Shown in pieces: positions 33,020-41,804 of a stretch of 64,000 nucleotides of DNA. The stretch is from a virus. Numbering within the stretch: position 1 is the stretch's first letter; each line of letters begins with the position of its first letter. The DNA lies in the IMG/VR virus record IMGVR_UViG_3300033145_003233, positions 372,001 to 436,000 of that record, one strand, 5' to 3'. The notes beneath the pieces were generated by a model that worked only from the letters and a program-made list of their open reading frames with translations, searched no databases and was not told where the DNA came from. A program made the position numbers and the translations under genes.

Positions 33020-34998
33020 AACAAATCCTCAAACATATCCACTGATTCTATTTTCTTTTTCGTTGTTTTTTTACGATCTCTCCTGATCATCAAAAAATCT
33101 TCCATCATTTCTTCCTTACGATCTATTTGCTTTTTCCCGAAAAATCCCGCTTCGATTAAAGCCTCCACCGCTCTAGTATCTACAATAGAAGAATCAGTTT
33201 TATTCACTATATCCCTCATGCCGCTATAAGGCTGATTGTCCTCTATATGCTTAGCCGTATTTGCTCTCATTCCCTTACATAACAAACTAGGTCTTATCTC
33301 TGTCTTTTTTATCCCGTTTTTTTCATCTTTTCTTTTTTCTATAACATATTGAACCTTCGATTTATTTATGTCTCTAGGAAGGAATTTGATATTCATTTTC
33401 CTTTTAAACTCTTTCTCAAAAGCATCTATTTTATCATATCTGTTTCCCTGAGAACCATTAATAGTCACATCTAACAAAGAGCAAATAAATTCATCAGGAT
33501 AATTAGCTTTCAAAAATGCCGTAGTATAAGAGTTGTATCCATAACAGGCACTATGAGCTAAATTAAATCCATACGAAGCAAATGGAGTAATAAATTTAGT
33601 CCAGTATTGTTGAGCTACATCCCTTGGAACCTTATTATCTATACATCCATCAACAAACTGTTTTTCAAACTTAGCCATAAGATATTCTTTTTTCTTTCCA
33701 ATGGCCTTAATCATTACATAACCATCTGTAATAGTAAAACCAGCTAAGTTGCTACATATCTGCATCACTTGTTCTTGAAAACACAAAACCCCATAAGTCT
33801 TTTTTAGATAAGACTTTACAAAAGGCTCAATTGACTTGTGGAAATAAGTTACTTCTTTTTCTCCGCTCTTCCTATCACAATATTCTGGAATACTATCCAT
33901 TGGACCAGGACGATAAAGAGCCAAACCAGCAACAATATCTTCAAAACTATCAACACCTATACTTCTCATGGTATGTTGCATACCATAATTCTCACATTGA
34001 AAAACTCCACCCAAATTACCATCTCTATATAATTTAAAAGCTCCCGCGTCATCAATAGGGAGATTCTCCAAATCAATTTCTATCCCCCAATAATCTTTTA
34101 TTTTTTCTACTGTTTTCTTAATTACCGTCAAAGTGGCAATAGCTAGAACATCAAATTTAATCAACCCCAAAACTTCTAAATCTTCATTAGGAAATTGGGT
34201 TGCCAGCACCCCCTTCTTAGCATTTCTTAATGGAGCTATTTCATTTAAAGGAATATTAGAAACAACCACGCCAGCCGCATGAAAACCGAAATTAGCGAAT
34301 GTGCCTTCGATCACCTCCATATACTCTTTTATACCTGTATCTTCGTACTTATCTATATAATGTCTAAAATCTGGACAATGCTCATAAGCATCATCGAAGG
34401 TTTTAATAAGATGACTATTCCCCCCTTCATCTTTAACTTTAAGCAAGCCATATTTCGGAAATGGTGATAAAATTTCAGAAGCCTTAGCAGCATTTTCGCT
34501 TATATAGGAATCTTTTCCTTTATGAAAAGCATCTGCGATATCTAGTGCTTTAACCACCCTAGTAACACATGATTTAAATTTTAATAAACCATGAGTACCT
34601 ATATTCCCAACATTCTCTCTGCCGTACTTATTTATAATATAACTATATACACCATCCCTATTCTCATAATCAAAATCAGTATCTATATCAGGCAAGCCAG
34701 CTCTAGCAAAAGCACGTCTGGTGGGGAGGAAATCTCCCGATGGCTTAGTTTTAGTCATACCAAGAAAATAGGCCGTCCAGCTATTAATATCATTCCTATT
34801 ACCAGCTTTTTTATCATGATTTTTCCATATATTGTAAAAAACTTCCAAATTATTCCTAGATTCCAGCCCCTCTGTAGTTTCCATTAATTCCATTTCTCGC
34901 TTTGCTTTTGAAAGAATTTTGGATAAATCAGAATGATCAGCGTATTTTCTCTCCACCGCCTCTATGATTTCTAACTTAATTACCCTCAATTCTGCCAT
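33016..34998 (-). CDS. dnaE: DNA polymerase III alpha, C-terminal part of palm and fingers
   Basis: 660 residues. After about 110 lead residues comes LPDIDTDFDYENRDGVYSYI with the first two catalytic aspartates, then KFDVLAIATLTVIKK with the third, RPGPMDSIPEYCDRKSGE, YGVLCFQEQVM, FNLAHSACYGYNSYTTAFLK and KFLPRDINKS. It lacks the beta-binding, OB and tau-binding tail of bacterial DnaE. The PHP and first palm segment are on the separate gene at 36979-38391. Ends VDMFEDLF, an acidic-aromatic tip. SD GGGGAGA. Confidence 0.93.
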   Translation of the reverse strand: MAELRVIKLEIIEAVERKYADHSDLSKILSKAKREMELMETTEGLESRNNLEVFYNIWKNHDKKAGNRNDINSWTAYFLGMTKTKPSGDFLPTRRAFARAGLPDIDTDFDYENRDGVYSYIINKYGRENVGNIGTHGLLKFKSCVTRVVKALDIADAFHKGKDSYISENAAKASEILSPFPKYGLLKVKDEGGNSHLIKTFDDAYEHCPDFRHYIDKYEDTGIKEYMEVIEGTFANFGFHAAGVVVSNIPLNEIAPLRNAKKGVLATQFPNEDLEVLGLIKFDVLAIATLTVIKKTVEKIKDYWGIEIDLENLPIDDAGAFKLYRDGNLGGVFQCENYGMQHTMRSIGVDSFEDIVAGLALYRPGPMDSIPEYCDRKSGEKEVTYFHKSIEPFVKSYLKKTYGVLCFQEQVMQICSNLAGFTITDGYVMIKAIGKKKEYLMAKFEKQFVDGCIDNKVPRDVAQQYWTKFITPFASYGFNLAHSACYGYNSYTTAFLKANYPDEFICSLLDVTINGSQGNRYDKIDAFEKEFKRKMNIKFLPRDINKSKVQYVIEKRKDEKNGIKKTEIRPSLLCKGMRANTAKHIEDNQPYSGMRDIVNKTDSSIVDTRAVEALIEAGFFGKKQIDRKEEMMEDFLMIRRDRKKTTKKKIESVDMFEDLF

Positions 34999-35022
34999 AT
35001 AAATCTCCCCTACGTCAGCTAT

Positions 35023-35051
35023 AGAATATCCGATTCCCTTTCACTTTTCAA
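35023..35051 (-). promoter_or_regulatory. Promoter, TTGAAAAGTGA class
   Basis: Minus-strand TTGAAA (35051-35046), AGTGAAAG, 17-base spacer, TATTCT (35028-35023), upstream of the DnaE C-half. Implies the two polymerase halves are transcribed separately. Confidence 0.6.
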
Positions 35052-35264
35052 CTATAAATCTAAAATTTCGAATCTCAACCCAATATCTGAAACGATATCT
35101 CCATATCCCCTAATAGAAATAGGAGGTTGAAATCTTTTTTCTTTCAACTCGGATACGCTAATAGTGGGAGTAACAAACAATGGAGTATAAGGGACATATA
35201 TATATGCCTCCCCTAGAATATCTCCTCCTTTAAAACCAAGCCGGATTTGACTAGCTGTAGCCAA
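35052..35264 (-). CDS. Small protein with C-terminal RFEILDL tag
   Basis: 70 residues: beta-rich body (SQIRLGFKGGDILGEAYIYV, VTPTISVSELKEKR) and the final LRFEILDL followed by TAG. SD GGGGGAG. No family recognised. One of three tagged or tag-related small genes lying between the two DnaE halves. Confidence 0.6.
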   Translation of the reverse strand: MATASQIRLGFKGGDILGEAYIYVPYTPLFVTPTISVSELKEKRFQPPISIRGYGDIVSDIGLRFEILDL

Positions 35265-35282
35265 TGTTTTACTCCCCCTCTT

Positions 35283-35513
35283 TTATAAATCCAAAATTTC
35301 AAACCTACTTTCTATAGGTTCCCATTCCCACATTATTGATGACCCATAAGGGACAATTATAGAACCAAGAGTTGTTCTTAACCTCATATATTCCAGCATC
35401 ACATCATGGGGAATCTCTCCCCTCCCATAATATTTTATCATCTCTTGAGTTCTCTCGTCCTCAAAAAATTCAACTTTCCCATTAATAGATATCTTAATAT
35501 CTGTCAACGCCAC
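35283..35513 (-). CDS. Small protein with C-terminal RFEILDL tag
   Basis: 76 residues: LTDIKISINGKVEFFEDE, a helical middle, GSSIMWEWEPIESRFEILDL at the end. It begins within the last codons of the 35494 gene. No family recognised. Confidence 0.6.
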   Translation of the reverse strand: MALTDIKISINGKVEFFEDERTQEMIKYYGRGEIPHDVMLEYMRLRTTLGSIIVPYGSSIMWEWEPIESRFEILDL

Positions 35514-35826
35514 CTAAGTCATCCTCTAATTCATGCTCATGCGAATCATCATTTAAGTCAGAAAAATCCATAGCTCGAACAATATTCCCGATATGGTTAG
35601 CCAGTACAGGGTTTTCTGCCTGCATTTCCTCTATCGTATATCTATCTTTCATCCACCGATTCTCCATTTTTTTATCATCGAAAAAAACATACATACCCTT
35701 CCTAAATTCTGATTTATCGCCAAATTTAGTGTACACTAAGATTCCCCCATCCTTAATTTCTTCACGACTCACTATCTCTGTCACTCCTCTTGACCCATCA
35801 TCAAATTCATATCCTATATACAACAT
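35494..35826 (-). CDS. Small protein sharing C-terminal ELEDDLGGVDRY with the DnaE N-half
   Basis: 110 residues with a small-barrel-like start (LYIGYEFDDGSRGVTEIV, GILVYTKFGDKSEFR). The final 12 residues ELEDDLGGVDRY are identical to those of the DnaE N-half at 36979-38391, though codons differ at many synonymous positions. This suggests a shared interaction peptide rather than recent DNA copying. Function unknown. Confidence 0.6.
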   Translation of the reverse strand: MLYIGYEFDDGSRGVTEIVSREEIKDGGILVYTKFGDKSEFRKGMYVFFDDKKMENRWMKDRYTIEEMQAENPVLANHIGNIVRAMDFSDLNDDSHEHELEDDLGGVDRY

Positions 35827-35858
35827 TCTATTCTCCTAACTTTTATTAATATTATCTT

Positions 35859-36896
35859 TCAATTTTTTATATGCTTCTTTAATTCCCAAATTGCTCTCTT
35901 ATATCTCGGCATAAATGTCTCATATTTACAATCCCCAGGTTTAACAGTCCTTAAAGTTATTCCAAGTTCTTTACATTTTTTACGCTTTCTCTTATCTCTA
36001 TCTTTTTGTTGCTTTAGCTTACTTTCTCCATGAATAGGTTTATAATGAAAGTTCCCACTAACCTCTACTGCATAATTTATATCAGGGAAATAAAAATCTA
36101 GCTCTAAAGGAGCAACAACTGTTCTATTATTTCTATCATATTTTACATTCAGTTTTTTAACCAATTTTTCAAACTGAGTCTCTACAAATGATTCTTTAAA
36201 TTTATACTTAGCGAAACATCTAATAGAACAAAAATGATGCTGATTCCTTTTAACATAAATAGGGGATTTAAAAACATTTTTATCGCATCCGTCACATTTT
36301 ACCCGAATTTTATTATTCTGAAATTCATTACAACACTTTTTTGAGCAAAATATATTATCCTTCCCCCTTAAAATGCTAGGAGATCTATATAAAATCTTAT
36401 CACAATTTTTACAATATACTCTCATTCTTTTATTATTATTGTCACTCCTGCATTTGATCGAGCAACAGTGAGTGAGGCTTCTTTTTCGTTCTGCTGAATT
36501 TTTATAAAAGTTTTTCCCACATACCTCACAGGCTACACTATTAATCCTTTGATAATAACTGGACTTACACTGCATATTACAAAAATATATATCTGTTTTA
36601 TTATCATCCCTCTCTCTCTTACATCTGTAAATAGATTTATGACAATTAGAACATCTTACTTCATTTTTTTCTATTTTATGCTTCGACAAACATATTTTAT
36701 TACAATAATGATGCTTAGACTTTTCTAAATATTTTTTTCCTCTCCTATTTTTTTTACCACAATAATCACAGTCTATTATTTTCGATCCCTTAATATCATT
36801 AGCACAATTCCTGGAACAACAATTTGTTTTACTTTTTAATATATGTGACAATTTTTTATAGAATTCTTTACCACAATAATCACAGTCTATAAGCAT
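35859..36896 (-). CDS. Homing-type endonuclease: zinc-finger array plus Vsr-like domain
   Basis: About seven short zinc modules (C[DE].C.K.FY.....H.CS..C...) occupy residues 1-230. The final 110 residues form a Vsr-like nuclease: VETQFEKLVKKLNVKYDR, ELDFYFPDINYAVEVSGN (D and E-x-S active-site strand), then FHYKPIHG. Dassa and colleagues described Vsr-related free-standing homing nucleases in genes broken by split inteins; this one likewise lies in the gap of a split dnaE, though no intein remains here. Confidence 0.8.
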   Translation of the reverse strand: MLIDCDYCGKEFYKKLSHILKSKTNCCSRNCANDIKGSKIIDCDYCGKKNRRGKKYLEKSKHHYCNKICLSKHKIEKNEVRCSNCHKSIYRCKRERDDNKTDIYFCNMQCKSSYYQRINSVACEVCGKNFYKNSAERKRSLTHCCSIKCRSDNNNKRMRVYCKNCDKILYRSPSILRGKDNIFCSKKCCNEFQNNKIRVKCDGCDKNVFKSPIYVKRNQHHFCSIRCFAKYKFKESFVETQFEKLVKKLNVKYDRNNRTVVAPLELDFYFPDINYAVEVSGNFHYKPIHGESKLKQQKDRDKRKRKKCKELGITLRTVKPGDCKYETFMPRYKRAIWELKKHIKN

Positions 36897-36978
36897 ATTT
36901 CTTATCTCCTATTGAAAAATAAATGTTCTCAACTATTATTAAATACAATTTAATAGGAGATAATCCCTCTTTTATTTT

Positions 36979-38391
36979 TTAATAACGGTCTACTCCCCCA
37001 AGATCATCTTCTAATTCTCTATCTACATCTCCTTTATCGGCGGCTTGTTGAATAAGGTTTTCCTCAAAGCCAAAATCTGACTCTTTTATAAACTTGAGCG
37101 AATCAAACCCAAGGAATCTCTCCCACAACAACCCATGTTCTATAGGGTCAATCCCATATGTAATCCCCAAACACCTCAACAAGACACTCGCATAACCCGA
37201 TCCACGCCCACAACCAACTAATATACCTCGTTCTTTGGCATCCTGGATATAATCTCGAACAATCAAAAAATAAGTCGAAAAATCATAATTATTACTTTCC
37301 TGTGCTACCAAAACATCTTTTAATTCCAGTTCTAATCTTTCAACATGTTTTTTACTATTATTCCATCCTACAGTCTTCATGCCTTCCCATGCAAGACGAC
37401 ACAAATATTCATAAGCATTTTTATATTCAGATGGAATTTCAAATTTGGGCAACCTCATTCCCCCAAATAAATTTTCTTCTATGTTCTTGGTATCTATTCG
37501 TTCAGCCAGCATAACAGAATTAGATAAACAATTAGAAGTGTTATTAAATATCTTCGCCATTTCTTCTGCACTTTTAAGATAGAACTCCATATGACTAAAA
37601 CTCAACCTGTCTGGATCTTTAACGCAACGTTGTTGTGACATGCACATTAAAACTTCTTGAGATTGGCCTTCTTTTCCAATTATATAGTGCCCATCATTCG
37701 TGCAAACTACAGGAATATTTAATTCAGAGGATAGTTTAAAAATTAAGGGGATAATCGCTTTCTCTTCCCTGATACCGTGGTACATTACTTCTAAAAAGAA
37801 ATTCTTATTAAATATCTCATTAAAAGTCCCGCATATCTTCTTTGCTCTATCATAGTTGCCATATACCAAATTGATATTAATAACACTTGATAAACAAGCA
37901 GAGCTACACATCACTCCCTCAGAATGCTTAGCCAGCAAATCTATATCAACTCTTGGATCAAAATAAAAACCATCAGTATATGACTTCTGAGACATACGAC
38001 ATATATTCTGATAACCCTTAAAATTCATAGCATATAAGTTGATATGCCTGTTTCCCCTTCTCCCATCAGGTTGGTTCTTTTTAGTTTTTTTAGTATCTTT
38101 TTTTTCATCGTATTGCCCTATATCCATTTTTCTAGAAAGATACATCTCACACCCAAGTATGGGTTTGATAGGAGCATAGGGAATACTATTGCCTTTTTTA
38201 TCTTTTGTGATACGACAATGTTGAAGGAATTTAATCCATCCCATAACAGACCCATGATCTGTTAGGGCAATAGCAGGAAACCCCATTTGCCTAGCTTTCA
38301 AAACAAGCTTATCAATTTTCGCGAGACCATCAAATTGGCTATACTCAGAATGTACGTGCCAATGAACAAAATCTTTATTTTCAAATTTCAT
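36979..38391 (-). CDS. dnaE: DNA polymerase III alpha, N-terminal PHP and first palm part
   Basis: 470 residues. FVHWHVHSEYSQFDGLAKID opens the PHP domain, with LTDHGSVMGW and GCEMYLSR following. The palm begins at GILVGCGRGSGYASVLLRCL, runs through DPIEHGLLWERFLGFDSLKF and stops before the catalytic PDIDTDF, which is on the 33016-34998 gene. The tail ends ELEDDLGGVDRY, shared with the 35494 gene. Neither half alone contains a complete active site, so the two must associate. Confidence 0.93.
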   Translation of the reverse strand: MKFENKDFVHWHVHSEYSQFDGLAKIDKLVLKARQMGFPAIALTDHGSVMGWIKFLQHCRITKDKKGNSIPYAPIKPILGCEMYLSRKMDIGQYDEKKDTKKTKKNQPDGRRGNRHINLYAMNFKGYQNICRMSQKSYTDGFYFDPRVDIDLLAKHSEGVMCSSACLSSVININLVYGNYDRAKKICGTFNEIFNKNFFLEVMYHGIREEKAIIPLIFKLSSELNIPVVCTNDGHYIIGKEGQSQEVLMCMSQQRCVKDPDRLSFSHMEFYLKSAEEMAKIFNNTSNCLSNSVMLAERIDTKNIEENLFGGMRLPKFEIPSEYKNAYEYLCRLAWEGMKTVGWNNSKKHVERLELELKDVLVAQESNNYDFSTYFLIVRDYIQDAKERGILVGCGRGSGYASVLLRCLGITYGIDPIEHGLLWERFLGFDSLKFIKESDFGFEENLIQQAADKGDVDRELEDDLGGVDRY

Positions 38392-38394
38392 CTT

Positions 38395-38562
38395 TTACCA
38401 ATTCCAATTATCTAAACATTTAACGCAGAACGACTCAAATTCTTCCCTTGTAAGATGAGAATCAGGAGTGACTAATCTATGAATTGCCTTTCCTTCATCT
38501 AAATCCTTATAAGAAATGAATCTGCCGCAAAACTCACATCTTATTCGTTCTACTTTTTTCAT
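38395..38562 (-). CDS. Small zinc-finger protein
   Basis: 55 residues from an ATG overlapping the stop of the tagged gene upstream (TTATGA). CEFCGRFISYKDLDEGKAIH and ESFCVKCLDN give a Cys4 zinc site. Unknown role; three bases from the DnaE N-half start. Confidence 0.6.
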   Translation of the reverse strand: MKKVERIRCEFCGRFISYKDLDEGKAIHRLVTPDSHLTREEFESFCVKCLDNWNW

Positions 38563-38918
38563 AAATCTAAAATATCCCACCTCGTTATATCATCATCTAT
38601 ATCTAATATTTTATGCTTTTTTGTGGTAGCATTAATCTCTACAACATGAGCAAAGGGGACTCTCTTCATTGTGGTCTTGACCCCCTTTTTGAAAGCTAAT
38701 AAATCAAGAGTTTGATCTTCGTATATTTTTAAAACTCTTACTTTCTCAAAATCTAAATTAAAAAAATCTTCCTGATGAGGAAGCCACTTCTTCATAGTCA
38801 TAGAAAATTCTATTCTATGATCATAAAGATTTTTAAAAACAATCTTGATAGTATCTATGTCTGACAACTCTTTATTGAAAATAGTTGTAACTATATGTTC
38901 TCGTCTAATAAATCTCAT
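38559..38918 (-). CDS. Hypothetical protein with C-terminal RWDILDL tag
   Basis: 119 residues from ATG 38918 (the frame also opens at a TTG nine bases earlier). Strands IDTIKIVFKNL, RIEFSMTMKKW, KVRVLKIYEDQTLDLLAF indicate a beta-sheet protein. It ends ITRWDILDL with TGA overlapping the next ATG. No family recognised. Confidence 0.6.
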   Translation of the reverse strand: MRFIRREHIVTTIFNKELSDIDTIKIVFKNLYDHRIEFSMTMKKWLPHQEDFFNLDFEKVRVLKIYEDQTLDLLAFKKGVKTTMKRVPFAHVVEINATTKKHKILDIDDDITRWDILDL

Positions 38919-38920
38919 CT

Positions 38921-39181
38921 TTAGCAATGCTTCGTAGGATCGTATCTCTCCCTATGACCATCTTTAAATCTAATGTACTTCGGATTTTGTTTTTTAACAT
39001 AATTAGAATCAGCTTCAAAACACTCTCTATCACCTCTCCATCCCCTAATATTCTTGGGAACTTTTATTCTTATACATTTTGTCCCATCAGGAGCATAAAA
39101 AGGTTTATTAATCTTTTTAAATGGTCTTATTTCCTCAAAAATTTCTCCCGTCTCTGGATGTTCAAATTCGTAAATTGGAAT
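38921..39181 (-). CDS. FmdB-like small protein with ATT start
   Basis: 86 residues. From an ATT codon the product reads I/M-PIYEFEHPETGEIFEEI, then KPFYAPDGTKCIRIKVPKNI, matching the MPIYEF...AxDG.KC.RI pattern of phage FmdB-family zinc-ribbon proteins. GGGGAG lies 7 bases before the ATT, exactly where an ATG would stand. There is no ATG, GTG or TTG in frame nearby. Lacks the usual CxxCG pairs. Neighbours 39194 (upstream) and 38559 (downstream) are tightly spaced, so the frame fills an otherwise empty 260-base gap. Confidence 0.7.
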   Translation of the reverse strand: MPIYEFEHPETGEIFEEIRPFKKINKPFYAPDGTKCIRIKVPKNIRGWRGDRECFEADSNYVKKQNPKYIRFKDGHRERYDPTKHC

Positions 39182-39193
39182 TATTTTTCTCCC

Positions 39194-39724
39194 CTATAAA
39201 TCTAAAATATCAAACCTAGAAATAGATTCCCCTTTAGATTTCTTTTTCCTTTTCTTTTTTACTTTTTTCTTTGATTTTTTCGCTGCCTCAGTCGGAGAAT
39301 CTGGAAAAACCGTGTTCCACTCTATCCCACTAACATGACCCTCATTATATGGTTCACTCAATGTCGAAGAAGATATAGTGAAGCCCGAAGAAAAATGGAC
39401 AGGATTATTAAAATGAATTTGAGAGTTAGCAGTCATATTGATATAATTACCAGAGCTATCCTCGACATATGGCTCAATATGGATAGGATTCTCAGACATT
39501 TGCAATTCACCCGTTTGCACAGTAAGATTAATAGGCAACTGCTTTTCTATTACAAAATTTTTATTTTCAGAAAGATTAAATTGTAAAAATTCTAAAAAAG
39601 TTATACCGGAAACACAACTTTGCATATCATCATGCAAAGTTAAATATTCTGCACGAATATCTAAATAATCTTGTTCTTCATTAAAAACAACTGAGAGATT
39701 TTCTATATTATGCGAATAACTCAT
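39194..39724 (-). CDS. Hypothetical beta-rich protein with C-terminal RFDILDL tag
   Basis: 176 residues. Alternating strand pattern (KNFVIEKQLPINLTVQTGEL, HFNNPVHFSSGFTISSS) resembling virion or adhesin surface proteins. It is followed by the lysine tract KKSKKKVKKKRKKKSKG and SISRFDILDL. Lysine tract plus tag suggests localisation to nucleic acid or packaged head content, which is speculation. Confidence 0.6.
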   Translation of the reverse strand: MSYSHNIENLSVVFNEEQDYLDIRAEYLTLHDDMQSCVSGITFLEFLQFNLSENKNFVIEKQLPINLTVQTGELQMSENPIHIEPYVEDSSGNYINMTANSQIHFNNPVHFSSGFTISSSTLSEPYNEGHVSGIEWNTVFPDSPTEAAKKSKKKVKKKRKKKSKGESISRFDILDL

Positions 39725-39725
39725 T

Positions 39726-39974
39726 TTACAAATCCAATATTTCTAACCTAGATAGACCTTCTTTTCTATCTGGGGAACTTTTAATTTTCACCATAAAATC
39801 TTCGTATTGACTCAAAGATTGCTCCATCTCATATATCATATCAAACAACACGGTATTAGGTTGATCTAATATTTGATCTACCTCCTCAATAGTTAATCCA
39901 TGAAATCTGGCGAAAGATGAGACACCTAATAGGAAGAATATCTCACTAAAACTGCGACCGTGCTGATCACCCAT
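39726..39974 (-). CDS. Small helical protein with C-terminal RLEILDL tag
   Basis: 82 residues, all-helical (SEIFFLLGVSSFARFHGLTI, FDMIYEMEQSLSQYEDFMVK). Ends LSRLEILDL. It starts in the TAATG of the metallopeptidase stop. No family recognised. Confidence 0.6.
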   Translation of the reverse strand: MGDQHGRSFSEIFFLLGVSSFARFHGLTIEEVDQILDQPNTVLFDMIYEMEQSLSQYEDFMVKIKSSPDRKEGLSRLEILDL

Positions 39975-40765
39975 TATAAATCTAAGAGGTCAAATCTATC
40001 ACAGTTGTCCTCTTCTCCCCTATAATCCGTCCCTTCCTCTAACTTATCGGAATATATCCCCATAATTTTCCAACCCTTCTCCATAGCTAACTCCTTGGCC
40101 CTCGTAAAAATCCTTCTCCCATATTTTCTTTTAAATTCTTTGTATTTAAATTTGCTATATGCATTATAATGCCTAGTCTCTATTTTTTCCATTGCCAGAA
40201 TATTTCTTGTCGCTTCATCATAAGATATATTCATCAAATGCGGCAAAAAATTATACTTAATTATATGTTCATCTGAATGACCATTACTCCTTAAATATCC
40301 TATTGACCACCCATATGCAAATTCCTCCCTAATCTCACTACTAACAGAACGATGCCCCAAAGCAACATAACAATAATGACACAATTCATGAACAATAACT
40401 TCATCTTTACTTACCTTTGCCTCTATATGATAAGTTCTATTGACAGGAGTTGAGGAACGATGAGCACCACACAACACCACTATCTTCGTAACAGGGTCAT
40501 AGAAACCCTCCACTCCATGATATCCCATTCTATCCATGTCCCTGGCAGCAACTTTGAAAACCACTACATCTTTTACACTGGCCCCTGGAAATAAAGCATC
40601 TACATAATCATAAGCCTTTTGAAAATCTGTGTAATATATTTTCTTGAGAGCTATTTTTCTAATCTTTTCGATATTTTTTTGAGTTAGCTCAAACTGCTTC
40701 TTCGATTCTTGTCTGAAACCATGATCATACAAATAAGAATGAGATAAACTAGTAGCTCTAAACAT
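39974..40765 (-). CDS. Zinc metallopeptidase-like protein with C-terminal RFDLLDL tag
   Basis: 263 residues. VIVHELCHYCYVALGH carries an HExxH zincin motif with a downstream EEFAYGWSIG as possible third ligand, preceded by a helical N-terminus. Resembles ImmA/IrrE- or SprT-like zincins only in the core. It ends CDRFDLLDL. As the only tagged gene with a recognisable catalytic motif it may help explain the tag, for instance as a co-localised protease. Overlaps 40765 by 1 base. Confidence 0.65.
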   Translation of the reverse strand: MFRATSLSHSYLYDHGFRQESKKQFELTQKNIEKIRKIALKKIYYTDFQKAYDYVDALFPGASVKDVVVFKVAARDMDRMGYHGVEGFYDPVTKIVVLCGAHRSSTPVNRTYHIEAKVSKDEVIVHELCHYCYVALGHRSVSSEIREEFAYGWSIGYLRSNGHSDEHIIKYNFLPHLMNISYDEATRNILAMEKIETRHYNAYSKFKYKEFKRKYGRRIFTRAKELAMEKGWKIMGIYSDKLEEGTDYRGEEDNCDRFDLLDL

Positions 40766-40980
40766 TATCTAATATACCCTTCACATTCTACAATAAATTT
40801 AGGATTACTACCTCTATTATGAACCTTAATAGTCTTCTTAACCCCAACAATACTAAAACTCATTTTTTCTATAGGATGACTACAATCCTGAGTTTGACAT
40901 GTCTCGCAAAGAGGAAAAATAAACCCCTGAGGGCTAACATTTAATTGAGAAACATCAAGCATTTTACATTTATATTCCAT
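40765..40980 (-). CDS. Small Cys-rich protein
   Basis: 71 residues: FPLCETCQTQDCSHP provides a possible zinc site, and KKTIKVHNRGSNPKFIVEC forms strands. No tag. No family recognised; co-transcribed with the metallopeptidase gene. Confidence 0.5.
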   Translation of the reverse strand: MEYKCKMLDVSQLNVSPQGFIFPLCETCQTQDCSHPIEKMSFSIVGVKKTIKVHNRGSNPKFIVECEGYIR

Positions 40981-40985
40981 TATGC

Positions 40986-41570
40986 TTACTTCTTAACCCT
41001 TTTAACACCTTTACCAGAATCGTCTTTCATTGCCCTTCTTAAATTAGAAGCATCTTGCTCGGCACTTAGTGGGTCATCTCCCTTCACCCTAGAACGAATA
41101 ACAGGTCTCTTAACCACTTCCTCTGTTGCTACCTCATCGCCCTCAGAAACAACGGGGCCAACTGGTTGTGCCTTCTCCTCCTGAGGAACAGTTGCATTAA
41201 GTGTCTTACTAATATCAAATGATGAAAGAGGATCAACGTTACTATCCCTAATTATAACAGGAGCTTCAATAGCAACAGAATCACTCTCAGCTATAAGATT
41301 ATCCCTTGCCTCAATAATAGGCATAGGAATAACGCCCCCTCCAAATGAACCCCTCACGCTAGATTGCATAATCCCCTTCCCCCTCAAGAATGCCACTACT
41401 TCCACAAACAATTCCAAAGGAAAACCAGTTGATTCATCTCCATCTTTAATAGTAATAGGAAAAGTTTCATCATTAGAATCATAAATTATATCATATGTCA
41501 CTTTCTCTTTATCTGCCTTATCAAGGGTAAAGATAAATTCTAAAGCCTTGTTTTTCTCTTCTATAGCCAT
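40986..41570 (-). CDS. Hypothetical protein
   Basis: 194 residues. N-terminal alpha/beta domain (EFIFTLDKADKEKVTYDIIY, FPLELFVEVVAFLRGKGIMQ), then low-complexity Pro/Glu/Val and a basic end GKGVKRVKK. No family recognised. SD GGAGAAAATAA. Confidence 0.5.
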   Translation of the reverse strand: MAIEEKNKALEFIFTLDKADKEKVTYDIIYDSNDETFPITIKDGDESTGFPLELFVEVVAFLRGKGIMQSSVRGSFGGGVIPMPIIEARDNLIAESDSVAIEAPVIIRDSNVDPLSSFDISKTLNATVPQEEKAQPVGPVVSEGDEVATEEVVKRPVIRSRVKGDDPLSAEQDASNLRRAMKDDSGKGVKRVKK

Positions 41571-41804
41571 TTATTTTCTCCTTAGTTTCTCTCTCAATTT
41601 TTCTCTCATTTGCTCTCTTAAAAGCTCCATCTTTAACTCATTTTCGCTGATTATTGGCATTTTCCGAAAAGACTTAAGAAAATTGCCACAATTAGGACAA
41701 TGAGTTCCATAAATATTATCGTATTCTTCTACCAAATGTCCTTTACTATATTTATTTCTATCAATCAAATAACCACATTTATTACATACTATTTTCACAA
41801 TCAC
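41571..41804 (-). CDS. Zinc-ribbon protein with uncertain GTG start
   Basis: About 77 residues. VCNKCGYLID and THCPNCGNF form a zinc ribbon; the rest is a charged helix (LREQMREKLREKLRRK). No ATG; candidate GTG codons at 41804 and 41798 lie inside a TTGAAAAGTGA promoter element, so the mRNA would be leaderless or the start further in. No strong SD. Confidence 0.5.
   Translation of the reverse strand: MIVKIVCNKCGYLIDRNKYSKGHLVEEYDNIYGTHCPNCGNFLKSFRKMPIISENELKMELLREQMREKLREKLRRK

Noticed and set aside
36979-38391. ELEDDLGGVDRY tail as an intein N-part remnant
   Set aside because: No block A cysteine or TxxH motif; the same tail ends an unrelated small protein.
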